The notes: a model not told the origin generated them from the sequence alone. Counted from the stretch's first letter, positions 18,172 to 30,684 are shown. The stretch: 64,000 bases of DNA from Streptomyces antimycoticus (GCF_005405925.1 NZ_BJHV01000001.1:6324001-6388000), one strand, 5' to 3'. Program-made: numbers and translations.

Positions 18172-19215
18172 GTGAAGAAGACGGCGACGCGGCTTGCGGA
18201 CGGACGCGAGCTGATCTATTACGACGCGCGCGACGACGCGGTGCGCGACGCCGTCGACCAGCGGCCGCTCGACCCCATCGCGACCCGCTCGGAGATCCGG
18301 CACGACCGCCTTCTCGGCGACCGGGTGGCGATCGCCTCCCACCGCCAGGCCCGCACCTACCACCCGCCGGCCGACGAATGCCCGCTGTGCCCCTCCCGCG
18401 AGGGGCGGCACAGCGAGATCCCCGCCTCCGGCTATGACGTCGCGGTCTTCGAGAACCGCTTCCCCTCGCTGGCCGGGGACTCGGGCCGGTGCGAGGTCGT
18501 GTGCTTCACCTCCGACCACGACGCCTCCTTCGCCGACCTCGACGCCGCGCAGGCCGCTCTGGTGCTCGACGCCTGGACCGACCGCACCGCCGAGCTGGCC
18601 CAACACCCCGCCGTCGAGCAGGTCTTCTGCTTCGAGAACCGCGGTAAGGAGATCGGCGTCACCCTCGGCCATCCGCACGGCCAGATCTACGGGTATCCCT
18701 TTGTGACCCCTCGTACACAGCTGATGCTCCGTTCGCTCGCCGAGCACCGTGTGGCCACCGGTCGGAATCTGTTCGATGATGTGGTCGCCGATGAGCTGGC
18801 CGACGGGCGCCGGGTGGTGCTCGAAGGCGAGCACTGGGTCGCGTTCGTCCCCTACGCCGCCCACTGGCCGTACGAGGTGCACCTCTACCCCAAGCGGCGG
18901 GTTCCGGACCTGCCGGCGCTGGAGGAGGCCGCGCGCACAGAGTTTCCACAGATGTATCTGGAACTCTTGAAGCGCTTCGACCGGATTTTCGGGGAGGGTG
19001 AACCGCCCACGCCCTACATCTCCGCCTGGCACCAGGCGCCGTACCACATGACCGACCGCGGTGAATTCGCACTTCACCTCGAGCTTTTCACCATCCGCCG
19101 CACTTCCGGCAAGCTGAAGTTTCTCGCGGGTTCCGAATCCGGCATGAATGTGTTCATCAACGATGTGCCGCCGGAGGCCGCGGCCGAGCGACTGCGAGAG
19201 GTAGCGAGCAAGTGA
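18172..19215 (+). CDS. galT: Galactose-1-phosphate uridylyltransferase
   Basis: 347 residues. Exchanges UMP between UDP-glucose and galactose-1-phosphate in the Leloir pathway. Carries the zinc-site [17 protein letters not shown], the active-site [12 protein letters not shown] (nucleophilic His) and the C-terminal [12 protein letters not shown] 18172 is preferred (GGAG eight bases upstream, giving [18 protein letters not shown]); an ATG at 18154 is in frame. It overlaps galE by four bases (GTGA). Confidence 0.95.
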   Translation: MKKTATRLADGRELIYYDARDDAVRDAVDQRPLDPIATRSEIRHDRLLGDRVAIASHRQARTYHPPADECPLCPSREGRHSEIPASGYDVAVFENRFPSLAGDSGRCEVVCFTSDHDASFADLDAAQAALVLDAWTDRTAELAQHPAVEQVFCFENRGKEIGVTLGHPHGQIYGYPFVTPRTQLMLRSLAEHRVATGRNLFDDVVADELADGRRVVLEGEHWVAFVPYAAHWPYEVHLYPKRRVPDLPALEEAARTEFPQMYLELLKRFDRIFGEGEPPTPYISAWHQAPYHMTDRGEFALHLELFTIRRTSGKLKFLAGSESGMNVFINDVPPEAAAERLREVASK

Positions 19216-20189
19216 GCAATGCGCAGCAGAAGAAGTACCTGGTCACCGGCGGCGCCGGCTATGTCGGCAGCGTGGTCGCGGCGCATCTGCTCGAAGCCGG
19301 TCACCGGGTGACGGTGCTGGACGACCTGTCCACCGGGCACCGGGAGGGGGTCCCCGAGGGCGCGGAGTTCATCGAGGGCCGCATCCAGGACGCCGGCAAG
19401 TGGCTCGACCCCACCTTTGACGGCGTGCTGCACTTCGCGGCGTTCTCCCAGGTCGGCGAGTCCGTCGTCAACCCCGAGAAGTACTGGGTCAACAATGTGG
19501 GGGGCACCACCGAGCTGCTCGCCGCGATGCGCGACGCCGGGGTGCGCACCCTCGTCTTCTCCTCCACCGCCGCCACCTACGGCGAGCCCGACCAGGTCCC
19601 GATCACCGAGGACCTGCCGACCGCGCCCACCAACCCCTACGGTGCCAGCAAGCTCGCCGTCGACCACATGATCAGCGGCGAATGCGCCGCGCACGGGCTG
19701 GCCGCGGTCTCCCTGCGCTACTTCAACGTCGCGGGAGCCTACCGGGCCTACGGCGAGCGCCATGACCCCGAGTCCCACCTCATCCCCCTGGTGCTCCAGG
19801 TCGCCCAGGGCCGGCGCGAGGCGATCTCGGTCTTCGGCGAGGACTACCCCACCCCCGACGGCACCTGCGTCCGCGACTACATCCACGTCGCCGACCTCGC
19901 CGACGCCCATCTGCTCGCCCTCGGCGCGGCCTCCGCGGGCGAGCACCTGATCTGCAACCTCGGCAACGGCAACGGCTTCTCCGTCCGCGAGGTCATCGAG
20001 ACGGTGCGCCAGGTCACCGGCCACCCCATCCCGGAGATCGCCGCCCCGCGCCGCGGCGGCGACCCGGCGGTCCTGGTGGCCTCCGCCGAGCGCGCCAAGG
20101 AGCGCCTGGGCTGGCGCCCGACCCGCGCCGACCTGGCCGGAATCGTCGCGGACGCATGGGAGTTCGCGCAGCGGAGGGAGAGTCAGTGA
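19212..20189 (+). CDS. galE: UDP-glucose 4-epimerase
   Basis: 325 residues. NAD-dependent short-chain epimerase converting UDP-galactose to UDP-glucose. Rossmann motif [10 protein letters not shown] at the N-terminus, catalytic Ser/Thr in [10 protein letters not shown], and Tyr/Lys pair in [30 protein letters not shown] follows. Starts at the GTG overlapping the galT stop and ends overlapping the galK GTG, so all three gal genes are translationally coupled. Confidence 0.95.
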   Translation: MSNAQQKKYLVTGGAGYVGSVVAAHLLEAGHRVTVLDDLSTGHREGVPEGAEFIEGRIQDAGKWLDPTFDGVLHFAAFSQVGESVVNPEKYWVNNVGGTTELLAAMRDAGVRTLVFSSTAATYGEPDQVPITEDLPTAPTNPYGASKLAVDHMISGECAAHGLAAVSLRYFNVAGAYRAYGERHDPESHLIPLVLQVAQGRREAISVFGEDYPTPDGTCVRDYIHVADLADAHLLALGAASAGEHLICNLGNGNGFSVREVIETVRQVTGHPIPEIAAPRRGGDPAVLVASAERAKERLGWRPTRADLAGIVADAWEFAQRRESQ

Positions 20190-21388
20190 CGGACGAGCAC
20201 GGCCCCGGGCAGGCCACGGCGGGGTTCCACGAGGTCTACGGCACCGACCCGGAGGGCGTCTGGGCGGCGCCGGGCCGGGTCAATCTGATCGGTGAGCACA
20301 CCGACTACAACGACGGCTTCGTCATGCCGCTCGCCCTGCCCCACACCTGCCTGGCCGCCGCCACCCCGCGCACCGACGGGGTGCTGCGGCTCCACTCGGG
20401 CGACGCCCCGGGCGGAATCGTCGAGCTGCGGGTCGAGGAGCTGGCGCCGGTCGCGGGCGGGGCCGGCGGCGGCGACCGCGGCGGCTGGGCGGCCTATCCG
20501 GCCGGAGTGGTCTGGGCGCTGCGCGATGCGGGGCTGCTGACGGGCGCGGCCGGCGGTGCGGACCTGCACTTCGAGTCCACCGTGCCCACCGGCGCCGGGC
20601 TGTCGTCGTCCGCCGCGCTGGAGGTGGTCACGGCCACCGCGCTCAACGATCTGTACGGACTGGGGCTCACCCCGCGGCGCATCGCCCAGCTGTGCCAGCG
20701 CGCGGAGAACGTCTTCGTGGGCGTGCCCTGCGGGATCATGGACCAGATGGCGTCCGCGTGCTGCACCGAGGGACACGCCCTGTTCCTGGACGCCCGTGAT
20801 CTCACCCAGCGCCAGGTGCCGTTCGACCTGGCGGCCGAGGGGCTGCGGCTGCTGGTGGTGGACACCCGCGTCAAGCACGAGCTGGGCGACGGCGCCTACG
20901 CGAACCGGCGGGCCGCCTGCGAGGCGGCCGCCGAGGCGCTCGGGTTGCCGGCGCTGCGCGATGTGCCCTTCGACGGGCTGGAGGCGACGCTCGCCCAGTT
21001 GGAGCGACTGGGCTACGACGAGACCACCCGGCGGCGGGTGCGCCATGTGGTGACCGAGGACCGCAGGGTCGAGGAGGTCATCGAGCTGCTCGACGCGGGG
21101 GACACGCGGCGTATCGGACCGGTGCTGACCGCCGGGCACGCCTCCTGCCGCGACGACTTCGAGATCTCCTGTGCCGAGCTCGACCTCGTCGTGGAGTCGG
21201 CGAACGCGGCGGGTGCGCTCGGGGCGCGGATGACCGGCGGCGGCTTCGGCGGCTCGGCCATCGTGCTGGTGGCGGAGGCGGATGCGGAGGCGGTGGGCAA
21301 GGCGGTGACCGAGGCGTTCGGCGCGGCAGGCCACGGGGCTCCGCGGATCTTCCCGGCGGTGCCCAGCGCCGGGGCGCGACGGCTGTAG
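20186..21388 (+). CDS. galK: Galactokinase
   Basis: 400 residues, GHMP kinase. Signature [19 protein letters not shown] near residue 30, ATP loop [15 protein letters not shown], substrate-region [11 protein letters not shown], and C-terminal [21 protein letters not shown] lies six bases before GTG 20186, which overlaps the galE stop codon. It phosphorylates galactose as the first committed step and completes the symporter-GalK-GalT-GalE route. Confidence 0.95.
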   Translation: MTDEHGPGQATAGFHEVYGTDPEGVWAAPGRVNLIGEHTDYNDGFVMPLALPHTCLAAATPRTDGVLRLHSGDAPGGIVELRVEELAPVAGGAGGGDRGGWAAYPAGVVWALRDAGLLTGAAGGADLHFESTVPTGAGLSSSAALEVVTATALNDLYGLGLTPRRIAQLCQRAENVFVGVPCGIMDQMASACCTEGHALFLDARDLTQRQVPFDLAAEGLRLLVVDTRVKHELGDGAYANRRAACEAAAEALGLPALRDVPFDGLEATLAQLERLGYDETTRRRVRHVVTEDRRVEEVIELLDAGDTRRIGPVLTAGHASCRDDFEISCAELDLVVESANAAGALGARMTGGGFGGSAIVLVAEADAEAVGKAVTEAFGAAGHGAPRIFPAVPSAGARRL

Positions 21389-21413
21389 GCGGGCGGGGGT
21401 GCGACGGCTGTAG
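21376..21413 (+). repeat. Short tandem duplication over the galK stop codon
   Basis: GCGACGGCTGTAG occurs at 21376-21388 (ending in the galK stop) and again 25 bases later at 21401-21413. Confidence 0.6.
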
Positions 21414-21766
21414 CCGGCCGTCGCCACCGGCCCCTTGATCGCGTCGCGGATCGTTCTCGGTAAATCTTCGCGGCTCGTGGATCACTCGGTCCCCAAGAGC
21501 GAACAAGAAACACACGGTGAACAGCCGAGAACAGTCAGTTTCGCTAATCCGCTTCCTATATGAGACCACGGCCTTACTCTGAGTACAGCGTCGGTGGGGG
21601 CCGACGCCCATCAGGGGGCGAGACAGTCAGGTACGACGCCCGGGGCGGGGTAGCAATCACAGCACGGCGGCGGCCGTGCGGGTCGCGGTGACCTTGCGCC
21701 GGGCGCCGTACCCGCACTGTTTCTCGGTGTATCCGGAATCTTCATCCGGCGACTGGGGGGTTGTCC
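21389..21766. other. 378-base spacer between galK and the second LuxR-type gene
   Basis: No gene seen. The middle (about 21480-21580) is unusually A/T-rich for this genome and probably holds the promoter of the regulator gene. A 7-bp stem GCGTCGG/CCGACGC (21588-21607) and a G6 Shine-Dalgarno (21755-21760) are visible. Confidence 0.5.
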
Positions 21767-22609
21767 GTGGCACGTATTCGGGTTCTCGTGGTTGACGACC
21801 ATCGTATTTTCGCCGAGTCACTGGCCGCCGCCCTCGCGGCGGAACAGGACGTGGACGTGGCGGCGGCCGGCAGCGGTCCGGCGGCGCTGCGCTGTCTGGA
21901 GCGCGCCGCGGCGGAGGGGCGCCGCTTCGACATTCTGCTGGTCGACGCCGATCTGGGCACTGCCGCCGAGGGTGCGGGCCCACCGCTCCCGGTGCCGGCC
22001 GAGGTGGCCTACGGCGGGGCGAACGGCACGCCGCACAACGGCATCCACGGCGGGCCGCACGGCGGCCCCGCCCGGGTGGTGAACGGCCGGGCGGCCGACG
22101 GCATATGGCTCGTCGGCGCGGTCCGCTCCACCCAGCCGGGGGTGCGCACCGTGGTGCTGGCCGAGCGCGACGATCCGCGCCGCGCGGCGGTGGCGCTGCA
22201 GGCCGGGGCGTCCGGCTGGGTCGCCAAGGACTGCTCGCTGGTCCGGCTGCTCGCGGTCATCCGGGGGGTGCTCCGGGAGGAGACCCATCTGCCGCCCGCT
22301 CTGCTCACCGGCGTCCTGCGGGAGTTGACGGCCGCCCGTAAGCACCGCACCGAAAGCGAGCGCCTGGTCGAGTCGCTGACGCCGCGTGAGCGGGAGGTGC
22401 TGCGCTGCATGGTGGCCGGGCTCGGCCGCAAAGCCGTCGCCGAGCGGCTCTTCCTCTCCCCGCACACCGTCCGCACCCATATGCAGAATGTGCTGGGCAA
22501 GCTGGGCGTGCACTCCACGCTGGCGGCCGTGGCGCTGGCCCGGCGTGCCGGGGTGGGCCCGGTCGACCTAGCCGGGGAGATTGTCGAACGGGGCGGTCAA
22601 CTGGCGTAG
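21767..22609 (+). CDS. LuxR-type response regulator with an insertion in the receiver domain
   Basis: 280 residues from GTG 21767 (G6 run six bases upstream). The receiver domain has Asp10/Asp11 (VVDDHR), the phospho-acceptor Asp60 (FDILLVDADLG) and the conserved Lys in GASGWVAKD, so it should be phosphorylatable. Between the acceptor strand and the next helix it carries about 45 extra residues, Gly/His/Asn/Pro-rich (NGTPHNGIHGGPHGG), absent from normal receivers. The C-terminal LuxR HTH is complete (LTPREREVLRCMVAG to VLGKLGVHSTLAAVALARRAG). There is no adjacent kinase. Its 3' end overlaps the convergent MarR gene by 42 bases. Confidence 0.88.
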   Translation: MARIRVLVVDDHRIFAESLAAALAAEQDVDVAAAGSGPAALRCLERAAAEGRRFDILLVDADLGTAAEGAGPPLPVPAEVAYGGANGTPHNGIHGGPHGGPARVVNGRAADGIWLVGAVRSTQPGVRTVVLAERDDPRRAAVALQAGASGWVAKDCSLVRLLAVIRGVLREETHLPPALLTGVLRELTAARKHRTESERLVESLTPREREVLRCMVAGLGRKAVAERLFLSPHTVRTHMQNVLGKLGVHSTLAAVALARRAGVGPVDLAGEIVERGGQLA

Positions 22610-23065
22610 CAGCGCGGCCAGTTCGGCGCGCTGGGCCTGGGAGAGCTCGGCCAGAATGGCGTGCTCATGGTCCAGCAGCCCGGCCAGTGCCTGATCGGCG
22701 CGGTCACGCCCCTCGGCGGTCAGCCGCACCAGCACACCGCGCCGGTCACTCGGGTCGGGCCCCCGCTCGACCAGCCCCTTCTTGGCGAGCCGGTCGATGC
22801 GGTTGGTCATGGTGCCCGAGGTGACCAGAGTCTGGGTCAGCAGCTGCCCGGGGGAGAGCTGATACGGGGGCCCGGCCCGGCGCAGCGACGTCAGGACGTC
22901 GAACTCCCAGGGCTCCAGATTGTGCTCGGCGAAGGCGATCCGCCGCGCCCGGTCCAGATGGCGGGCGAGCCTGCTGACCCGGCTGAGCACTTCCAGCGGT
23001 TCCACATCGAGGTCGGGGCGTTCCCGCCGCCACGCCGCGACCAGCCGATCGACCTCGTCCTCCAT
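22568..23065 (-). CDS. tamR: MarR-family regulator, probable TamR
   Basis: 165 residues with a winged helix: EFDVLTSLRRAGPPYQLSPGQL, the recognition region SGTMTNRIDRLAKKGLVERGPDPSDRRGVLVRLT (wing DRRG), and dimerisation helices at both ends. It is divergent from tam, with an 18-bp palindrome between them. In S. coelicolor the MarR protein TamR controls tam and aconitase and is released by trans-aconitate, citrate and related acids; synteny and the operator support the same role here (inference). ATG 23065 is chosen so that the operator lies upstream. Confidence 0.85.
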   Translation of the reverse strand: MEDEVDRLVAAWRRERPDLDVEPLEVLSRVSRLARHLDRARRIAFAEHNLEPWEFDVLTSLRRAGPPYQLSPGQLLTQTLVTSGTMTNRIDRLAKKGLVERGPDPSDRRGVLVRLTAEGRDRADQALAGLLDHEHAILAELSQAQRAELAALLRQLTAPFDNLPG

Positions 23066-23098
23066 GGCGATCAGTGTAGTGGGTCTGTCGACATGAAG

Positions 23099-23116
23099 TC
23101 TCTTGACATCAAGAGA
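23099..23116. promoter_or_regulatory. TamR-type operator palindrome
   Basis: TCTCTTGA-CA-TCAAGAGA is a perfect 8-2-8 palindrome between the divergent tamR and tam genes, 34 bases from the tamR start and 87 from tam, fitting a MarR dimer site. Confidence 0.8.
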
Positions 23117-23202
23117 TACCGTGGGCAACGGTAATACACCGGGACGCGCAGCGGTCACGGCGACGCGCCCCGTACCGACCGTACCCACAGGGGGAACCGA
23201 CC

Positions 23203-24039
23203 ATGACCACCGCGCCCAACTGGGATCCCCGGCAGTATCTGCGCCACGCCGGCCACCGCACCCGCCCTTTCCTGGACCTGCTGGCCCGCGTCCCCGAGCT
23301 GCCCACCAGCTCCGGTCCCGGCCCCGGCCGCCCGCCCCGCATCGCCGACCTGGGCTGCGGCCCCGGCAACGTCACCGTCCTGCTCTTCGACCGCTGGCCC
23401 GACGCCCATGTCACCGGCCTGGACAACTCCGCCGAGATGCTCGCCGAGGCCCAGCCCCTCGCGGGCCCCACCACCGGCGGCGGCCGCCTCGACCTGCGCC
23501 GTACCGATGTGCGCAACTGGGCGCCGGACGAGCCCTACGACCTGATCGTCTCCAACGCCGCCCTCCAGTGGATTCCTGGCCACCCCGACTCCTTCGGCAC
23601 CTGGCTGGCCGGACTGCGCCCCGGCGGCACCTTCGCCTTCCAGGTCCCCGGCAACTTCACCGCCCCCAGCCACACCCTGCTGCGCGACCTGTGCGACGCC
23701 CCCGAGTGGCGCGACCGCCTCGCCGACCGCCTCCGCGACCCCGCTTCCGTTCTGGAGCCGACCGAGTACCTGGAGCGCCTGGCCGCCCTCGGCTGCGAGG
23801 TCGACGCCTGGGAAACCACCTATGTGCAGGTCCTGACCGGCCCCGACCCCGTCCTCGACTGGGTCAAGGGCACCGCCCTGCGCCCGGTCCTGACCGCCCT
23901 CGCCGACGACCCGCCCGCCCGCGACCGCTTCCTCGCCGCCTACGCCGCACTCCTCCGCGACGCCTACCCCTCCGGCCCCCACGGCACGGCCTTCCCGTTC
24001 CGCCGCATCTTCGTCGTGGCCCGAACGGCCCAAGGATGA
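23203..24039 (+). CDS. tam: Trans-aconitate 2-methyltransferase
   Basis: 278 residues. Class I SAM methyltransferase: ADLGCGPGNVTVLLFDRWP (motif I), VTGLDNSAEML, LIVSNAALQWIPGH (motif IV), and GGTFAFQVPGNFTAPSH. WETTYVQVLTGPDPVLDWVKGTALRP near the C-terminus is characteristic of Tam. It methylates trans-aconitate, which otherwise inhibits aconitase. ATG 23203 follows a GGGGGAA. The stop overlaps the ATG of the VOC gene (ATGA). Confidence 0.92.
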   Translation: MTTAPNWDPRQYLRHAGHRTRPFLDLLARVPELPTSSGPGPGRPPRIADLGCGPGNVTVLLFDRWPDAHVTGLDNSAEMLAEAQPLAGPTTGGGRLDLRRTDVRNWAPDEPYDLIVSNAALQWIPGHPDSFGTWLAGLRPGGTFAFQVPGNFTAPSHTLLRDLCDAPEWRDRLADRLRDPASVLEPTEYLERLAALGCEVDAWETTYVQVLTGPDPVLDWVKGTALRPVLTALADDPPARDRFLAAYAALLRDAYPSGPHGTAFPFRRIFVVARTAQG

Positions 24040-24413
24040 TCGCGGCCCTCGACCACGTCCAACTCGCCGCCCCGCCCGGCAGCGAGCCCGCGCTGCGCGC
24101 CTACTACGGCGAGGCGCTCGGCATGACCGAGATCCCCAAACCGCCCGCCCTGGCGGCAGGCGGCGGCCTGTGGTTCGGATGCGGCCCGGTCCAACTGCAC
24201 CTGGGCATCGAGCCGGACTTCCGCCCCTCCCGCAAGGCCCACCCGGGTATCCGGGTCATCGGCATAGAAGCCTTCGCCGCCCGCCTCACCGGGCAGGGTG
24301 CCGAGGTCGTTTGGGACGAGAAGTTGCCAGGGCACCGCCGCTTCTACTCCGCGGACCCGGTCGGCAACCGGCTGGAGTTCCTGGAGCCGATCGGACACCA
24401 CCCGATCGGATGA
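24036..24413 (+). CDS. VOC (glyoxalase/dioxygenase) superfamily protein
   Basis: 125 residues with paired beta-alpha-beta-beta-beta modules: ALDHVQLAAPPGSEPALRAY at the start, LHLGIEPDF in the middle and YSADPVGNRLEFLEP at the end (Glu as likely metal ligand). Translationally coupled to tam. No specific substrate can be assigned. Confidence 0.85.
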   Translation: MIAALDHVQLAAPPGSEPALRAYYGEALGMTEIPKPPALAAGGGLWFGCGPVQLHLGIEPDFRPSRKAHPGIRVIGIEAFAARLTGQGAEVVWDEKLPGHRRFYSADPVGNRLEFLEPIGHHPIG

Positions 24414-24656
24414 TCGGCTCGGCACCCGCCAGAGCGCCTCGTGTAAGTGCCTCGTGTGAGCGCCTGGCGTCATGGCCCCGCGAAGGGCTTCGTCATCGGG
24501 GACGCGATCGTCAGGCCGTGACGGTCAGGCTCCGATACGGCCCGTCGCGGTCACAGACCAGGCACGTCTTGCCACAGCGCTCCCCAGAAGCGATCCGACA
24601 TGAGACCGTGGACGCGCCGAACAACAACACCGTGGCCACGTTCTCGGGGGAGAGCC

Positions 24657-25498
24657 ATGAGCAGCGCGTCGGGCGGGGCGGATCCGGGCAGGGGCGGGGG
24701 CAGCGAGGAGCAGCGGCAGCGCGGCATCTGGATACTGGTGGCCGCCGCCCTCGCGTTCGCCGTGCTCGTGCTGCCGCAGGTGGTCGAGGGGGACGACAGG
24801 GCCTCCTTCGCGGGCAGCGCACTGCCGGACGGCGGAGCCCCACGCCTGCCGACGAACCCCGGCGGGCTCCCCAGCAAAGGCCCCACGGCCCTCCCCAGCG
24901 CCTCGCTGCCCGGGTACGGCTCCGGAGGCAGCGGGGGAGGGGGACGGCCTGCCGAGACCCAGGCGCCCGCCTCGCCCACCGCGGCGCCGGATCCCACGGA
25001 CGAGGCGTACCGGGCGGTGAGCCCAGGGGACTGCCTCGCCGTGTACGACACCGGGGGCGGGCAGTACAACAGCAGGATGCCCACCCAGGTCTCCTGCAGT
25101 GCCGGAAACGCGTTCATGTGGGTGAGCGCGGTGCGGAGCAGCGGCGGGGCCTGCCCGCAGGGCCGGGCCAGAACTACATGTCGTACACCTCGCGCGGGCG
25201 GACCACCGCCCTGTGCCTGACCCGCAAGTTCACGGTGGGGTACTGCCTGCTGGCCGAGCAGACGGGCAGCGGGCAGCAGGCGCGGATGAACGCCGGGCTG
25301 ATGACCGTGGTGGACTGCGACGCGAAGCGGGTGCCGGCCCGCTACAACCGGATTCTGCACATCACCGGCGTCTACAAGGCCCCGGCCAACGCCTCCTCGG
25401 CCAACTGCGCCCGGGTCCAGGGCGACCGTACGTACTACTGGTCGTGGCTGGTGAACGACGGTCGGACACTGCTGTGCACGATGGTGTACCAGGGCTGA
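24657..25498 (+). pseudogene. Membrane-anchored secreted hypothetical protein, frameshifted
   Basis: ATG 24657 has GGGGGAGA upstream. An N-terminal Gly/Glu-rich segment is followed by one membrane helix (GIWILVAAALAFAVLVLP), a Pro/Gly/Ser-rich linker and an extracellular Cys-rich domain beginning at SPGDCLAVYDTGGG. The frame breaks at a G run (25160-25162). Adding one G gives CPQGPGQNYMSYTSRGR and continues through several Cys (LCLTRKFTVGYCL, VVDCDAK, NCARVQG, LLCTMVYQG) to the TGA at 25498, about 280 residues in all. The Cys pattern continues smoothly across the break, so a sequencing error is likely. Function unknown. Confidence 0.75.
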
Positions 25499-25502
25499 CC
25501 GC

Positions 25503-25961
25503 TCAGCGGGTCGCCACGTTCACCACGCCCCCGCACAGCGCCAGCACCAGAATGACGCCGGCCCCCGGGGCCGCCAGATACGGCAGGAGGGCCAGCGTGG
25601 CCAGCAGGCAGTACCCGGCGGCCACCCAGGACAGCAACTGCTGGGCTTCCTGCGGCCCGTAGCGGTTGAGCCGCACCACGAGTGCCATGATCACAGCCGC
25701 CCACAGGGCCGCCCGCGGCTCACCGAAGGAGACATTGTCGTACAGGTCCACGGCGGGCTTGTACCAGTCCGTATCGGCCAGCGAGCCCGCGAACTCGATC
25801 ATGCCCTTCAGATAGCCGTGCGACGCCATCGACGTCGCGTCCTTCAGATCCGCGCGCACCCACTCCGTGATGACCAGCATCGTCAGGCCAAGCGCATGAC
25901 AGACGCCCGGCCCCACGGCCACCGCCCTCCGACGCGCCTCGGACCGCTCACCCGTGCTCAT
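25503..25961 (-). CDS. Small integral membrane protein of unknown function
   Basis: 152 residues with about four hydrophobic helices (VCHALGLTMLVITEWV, AALWAAVIMALVVRL, LLSWVAAGYCLLATLALLPYL, GAGVILVLALCGGVVNV). Convergent with the secreted hypothetical gene, four bases between stops. No motif recognised. Confidence 0.7.
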   Translation of the reverse strand: MSTGERSEARRRAVAVGPGVCHALGLTMLVITEWVRADLKDATSMASHGYLKGMIEFAGSLADTDWYKPAVDLYDNVSFGEPRAALWAAVIMALVVRLNRYGPQEAQQLLSWVAAGYCLLATLALLPYLAAPGAGVILVLALCGGVVNVATR

Positions 25962-26031
25962 ACTCTGGATCCCCCTCCCCCTGAGCCCCCATCATCCCCG
26001 CAGGGGGGACGCGCGGACCAGTACCGGGAGG

Positions 26032-26742
26032 TCACGCCTTGCGGTGGCCGATCAGCCGCGGCTTCTGCTCCAGACCGTCCAGACCGTGCCAGGCCAGATT
26101 CACCAGATGCGCCGCCACCTCGGCCTTCTTCGGCTTACGGACGTCCAGCCACCACTGGCCCGTCAGCGCCACCATGCCCACCAGCGCCTGCGCGTACAGC
26201 GGGGCCAGCTTGGCGTCGAAGCCGCGGGCCTTGAACTCCAGGCCCAGAATGTCCTCCACCTGGGTGGCGATATCGCTGATCAGCGAGGCGAAGGTGCCCG
26301 TCGACTGGGCGACGGGGGAGTCACGGACCAGGATCCGGAAGCCGTCCGTGTACTCCTCGATGTAGTCCAGAAGGGCGAAGGTGGCCTGCTCGCACAGCTC
26401 CCGAGGATGGCCCGCGGTCAGCGATGTGGTCACCATGTCCAGCATCCGCCGCATCTCACGGTCCACCACGACCGCGTACAGCCCCTCCTTGCCGCCGAAG
26501 TGCTCGTACACCACCGGCTTGGAGACCCCTGCCTTCGCCGCGATCTCCTCCACCGACGTGCCCTCGAAGCCACGCTCGGCGAAGAGCGTGCGACCGATGT
26601 CCAGCAGCTGCTCCCGGCGCTCCTTGCCGGTCATCCGGACCCGGCGGGGCCGCCGGGTCCCGGATCCGGAGGGCCGGCCTGTCCGGCCCCGCCGGTCCTT
26701 TTCACCGCTGGTATTACTGTCGGTCGCCACACCCTCCATCAT
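26032..26742 (-). CDS. TetR-family repressor
   Basis: 236 residues. After a basic, Gly/Arg-rich extension comes the TetR DNA-binding domain (RREQLLDIGRTLFAERG, then TSVEEIAAKAGVSKPVVYEHF GGK), about residues 42-90, and an all-helical ligand domain. The start overlaps the desaturase stop by four bases (ATGA); two ATGs lie in tandem. Being coupled to a fatty-acid desaturase, it is likely a lipid- or acyl-CoA-responsive regulator of that operon, binding the palindromes upstream of the desaturase gene (inference). Confidence 0.9.
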   Translation of the reverse strand: MMEGVATDSNTSGEKDRRGRTGRPSGSGTRRPRRVRMTGKERREQLLDIGRTLFAERGFEGTSVEEIAAKAGVSKPVVYEHFGGKEGLYAVVVDREMRRMLDMVTTSLTAGHPRELCEQATFALLDYIEEYTDGFRILVRDSPVAQSTGTFASLISDIATQVEDILGLEFKARGFDAKLAPLYAQALVGMVALTGQWWLDVRKPKKAEVAAHLVNLAWHGLDGLEQKPRLIGHRKA

Positions 26743-27719
26743 GCCGCTCCGACGGACTCCTCCTGACGGCGGGAGTCGATACGGGCCTGGCTCGGCCAGC
26801 GGACGTCATAGGCCCAGCCCGCCTTCTCGAACCAGCGGATGATCCGGGCGCTGGAGTCCAGCTGCCCCTTCATCACCCCGTGCCGGGCGCAGGTCGGATC
26901 CGCGTGGTGCAGGTTGTGCCAGGACTCGCCGCACGAGAGCACCGCCAGCCACCACACATTGCCGGAGCGGTCCCGCGACTTGAACGGGCGCTTGCCCACC
27001 GCATGGCAGATCGAGTTGATCGACCAGGTCACATGGTGCAGCAAGGCCACCCGAACGAGGGACCCCCAGAAGAAGGCGGTCGCCGCGCCCTGCCAGGACC
27101 AGGTCGCCAGCCCGCCGATCAGCGGGGGCAGCATCAGGGAGACCAGCGTCCACACCACGAACTGGCGGGAGACCGCCCGGACGGCACCGTCCTTGATCAG
27201 ATCCGGTGCGTACTTGTGCTGGGACGTCTGCTCCTCATCGAACATCCATCCGATATGTGCCCACCACAACCCCTTCATCAGAGCCGGAACGGTCTCGCCG
27301 TACCGCCATGGGGAGTGCGGGTCGCCGTCCGCGTCGGAGAACTTGTGGTGCTTGCGGTGATCGGCCACCCAGCGGACCAGCGGCCCCTCCACGGCCAGCG
27401 ACCCGGCGATCGCCAACGCGATCCGCAGCGGCCGCTTCGCCTTGAACGAGCCATGAGTGAAGTAACGGTGGAAGCCGATCGTGATGCCGTGGCAGCCGAT
27501 GTAGTACATCGACACCAACAGCGCCAGATCCAGCCAGCTGACCCCCCAGCCCCAGGCCAGGGGAACCGCCGCGACCAGCGCGACGAAGGGGACGGTGATG
27601 AACAGGAGAAGGGTGATCTGTTCGATGGAACGCTTGCTGTCCCCGCCGAGCGTGGCGTAGGGAAGCGGGGCCTCCTGGGCCTTCGGCGTGTCGTTGACCA
27701 CGTCGGGGCTTGCAGTCAT
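26739..27719 (-). CDS. Acyl-CoA (delta-9-type) fatty acid desaturase
   Basis: 326 residues. Membrane di-iron desaturase with the three histidine boxes HRYFTH, HRKHH and HNLHH and four membrane helices (TLLLFITVPFVALVAAVPLAW and others). It introduces a double bond into saturated acyl chains, adjusting membrane fluidity. ATG 27719 is supported by GAGGG six bases upstream; the frame remains open upstream but without a ribosome-binding site. First gene of an operon with the TetR gene; divergent from ppc. Confidence 0.93.
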   Translation of the reverse strand: MTASPDVVNDTPKAQEAPLPYATLGGDSKRSIEQITLLLFITVPFVALVAAVPLAWGWGVSWLDLALLVSMYYIGCHGITIGFHRYFTHGSFKAKRPLRIALAIAGSLAVEGPLVRWVADHRKHHKFSDADGDPHSPWRYGETVPALMKGLWWAHIGWMFDEEQTSQHKYAPDLIKDGAVRAVSRQFVVWTLVSLMLPPLIGGLATWSWQGAATAFFWGSLVRVALLHHVTWSINSICHAVGKRPFKSRDRSGNVWWLAVLSCGESWHNLHHADPTCARHGVMKGQLDSSARIIRWFEKAGWAYDVRWPSQARIDSRRQEESVGAA

Positions 27720-27748
27720 GGGATCCCTCGTGGGGCTCGGGGCATGGC

Positions 27749-27778
27749 TACGGATCCGTAACCTACGGCGTCGTAAGT
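27749..27778. promoter_or_regulatory. Two abutting palindromes upstream of the desaturase gene
   Basis: TACGGATCCGTA (27749-27760) is a perfect 12-bp palindrome. It abuts ACCTACGGCGTCGTAAGT (27761-27778), a near-perfect one. They lie 30-60 bases before the desaturase start, as expected for a TetR operator. Confidence 0.65.
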
Positions 27779-27964
27779 ATGGCAGGGCCGGGAAGCGGGG
27801 CAATAGGGCTCTGGTCTCACCCAGGGTCGCGCCGCCTATCCTGGGAACGTCGGACAGCGCGGTCCGCACATGGCCGAAAGCACCGGGTCAGCAGCCCGCG
27901 GCGCCCGCCGCACAAGCCCTGATGCCGCGCTTCGAACCCCGTTCACTGCAAGGAGCCCGCACCT

Positions 27965-30684
<2,720 letters not shown>

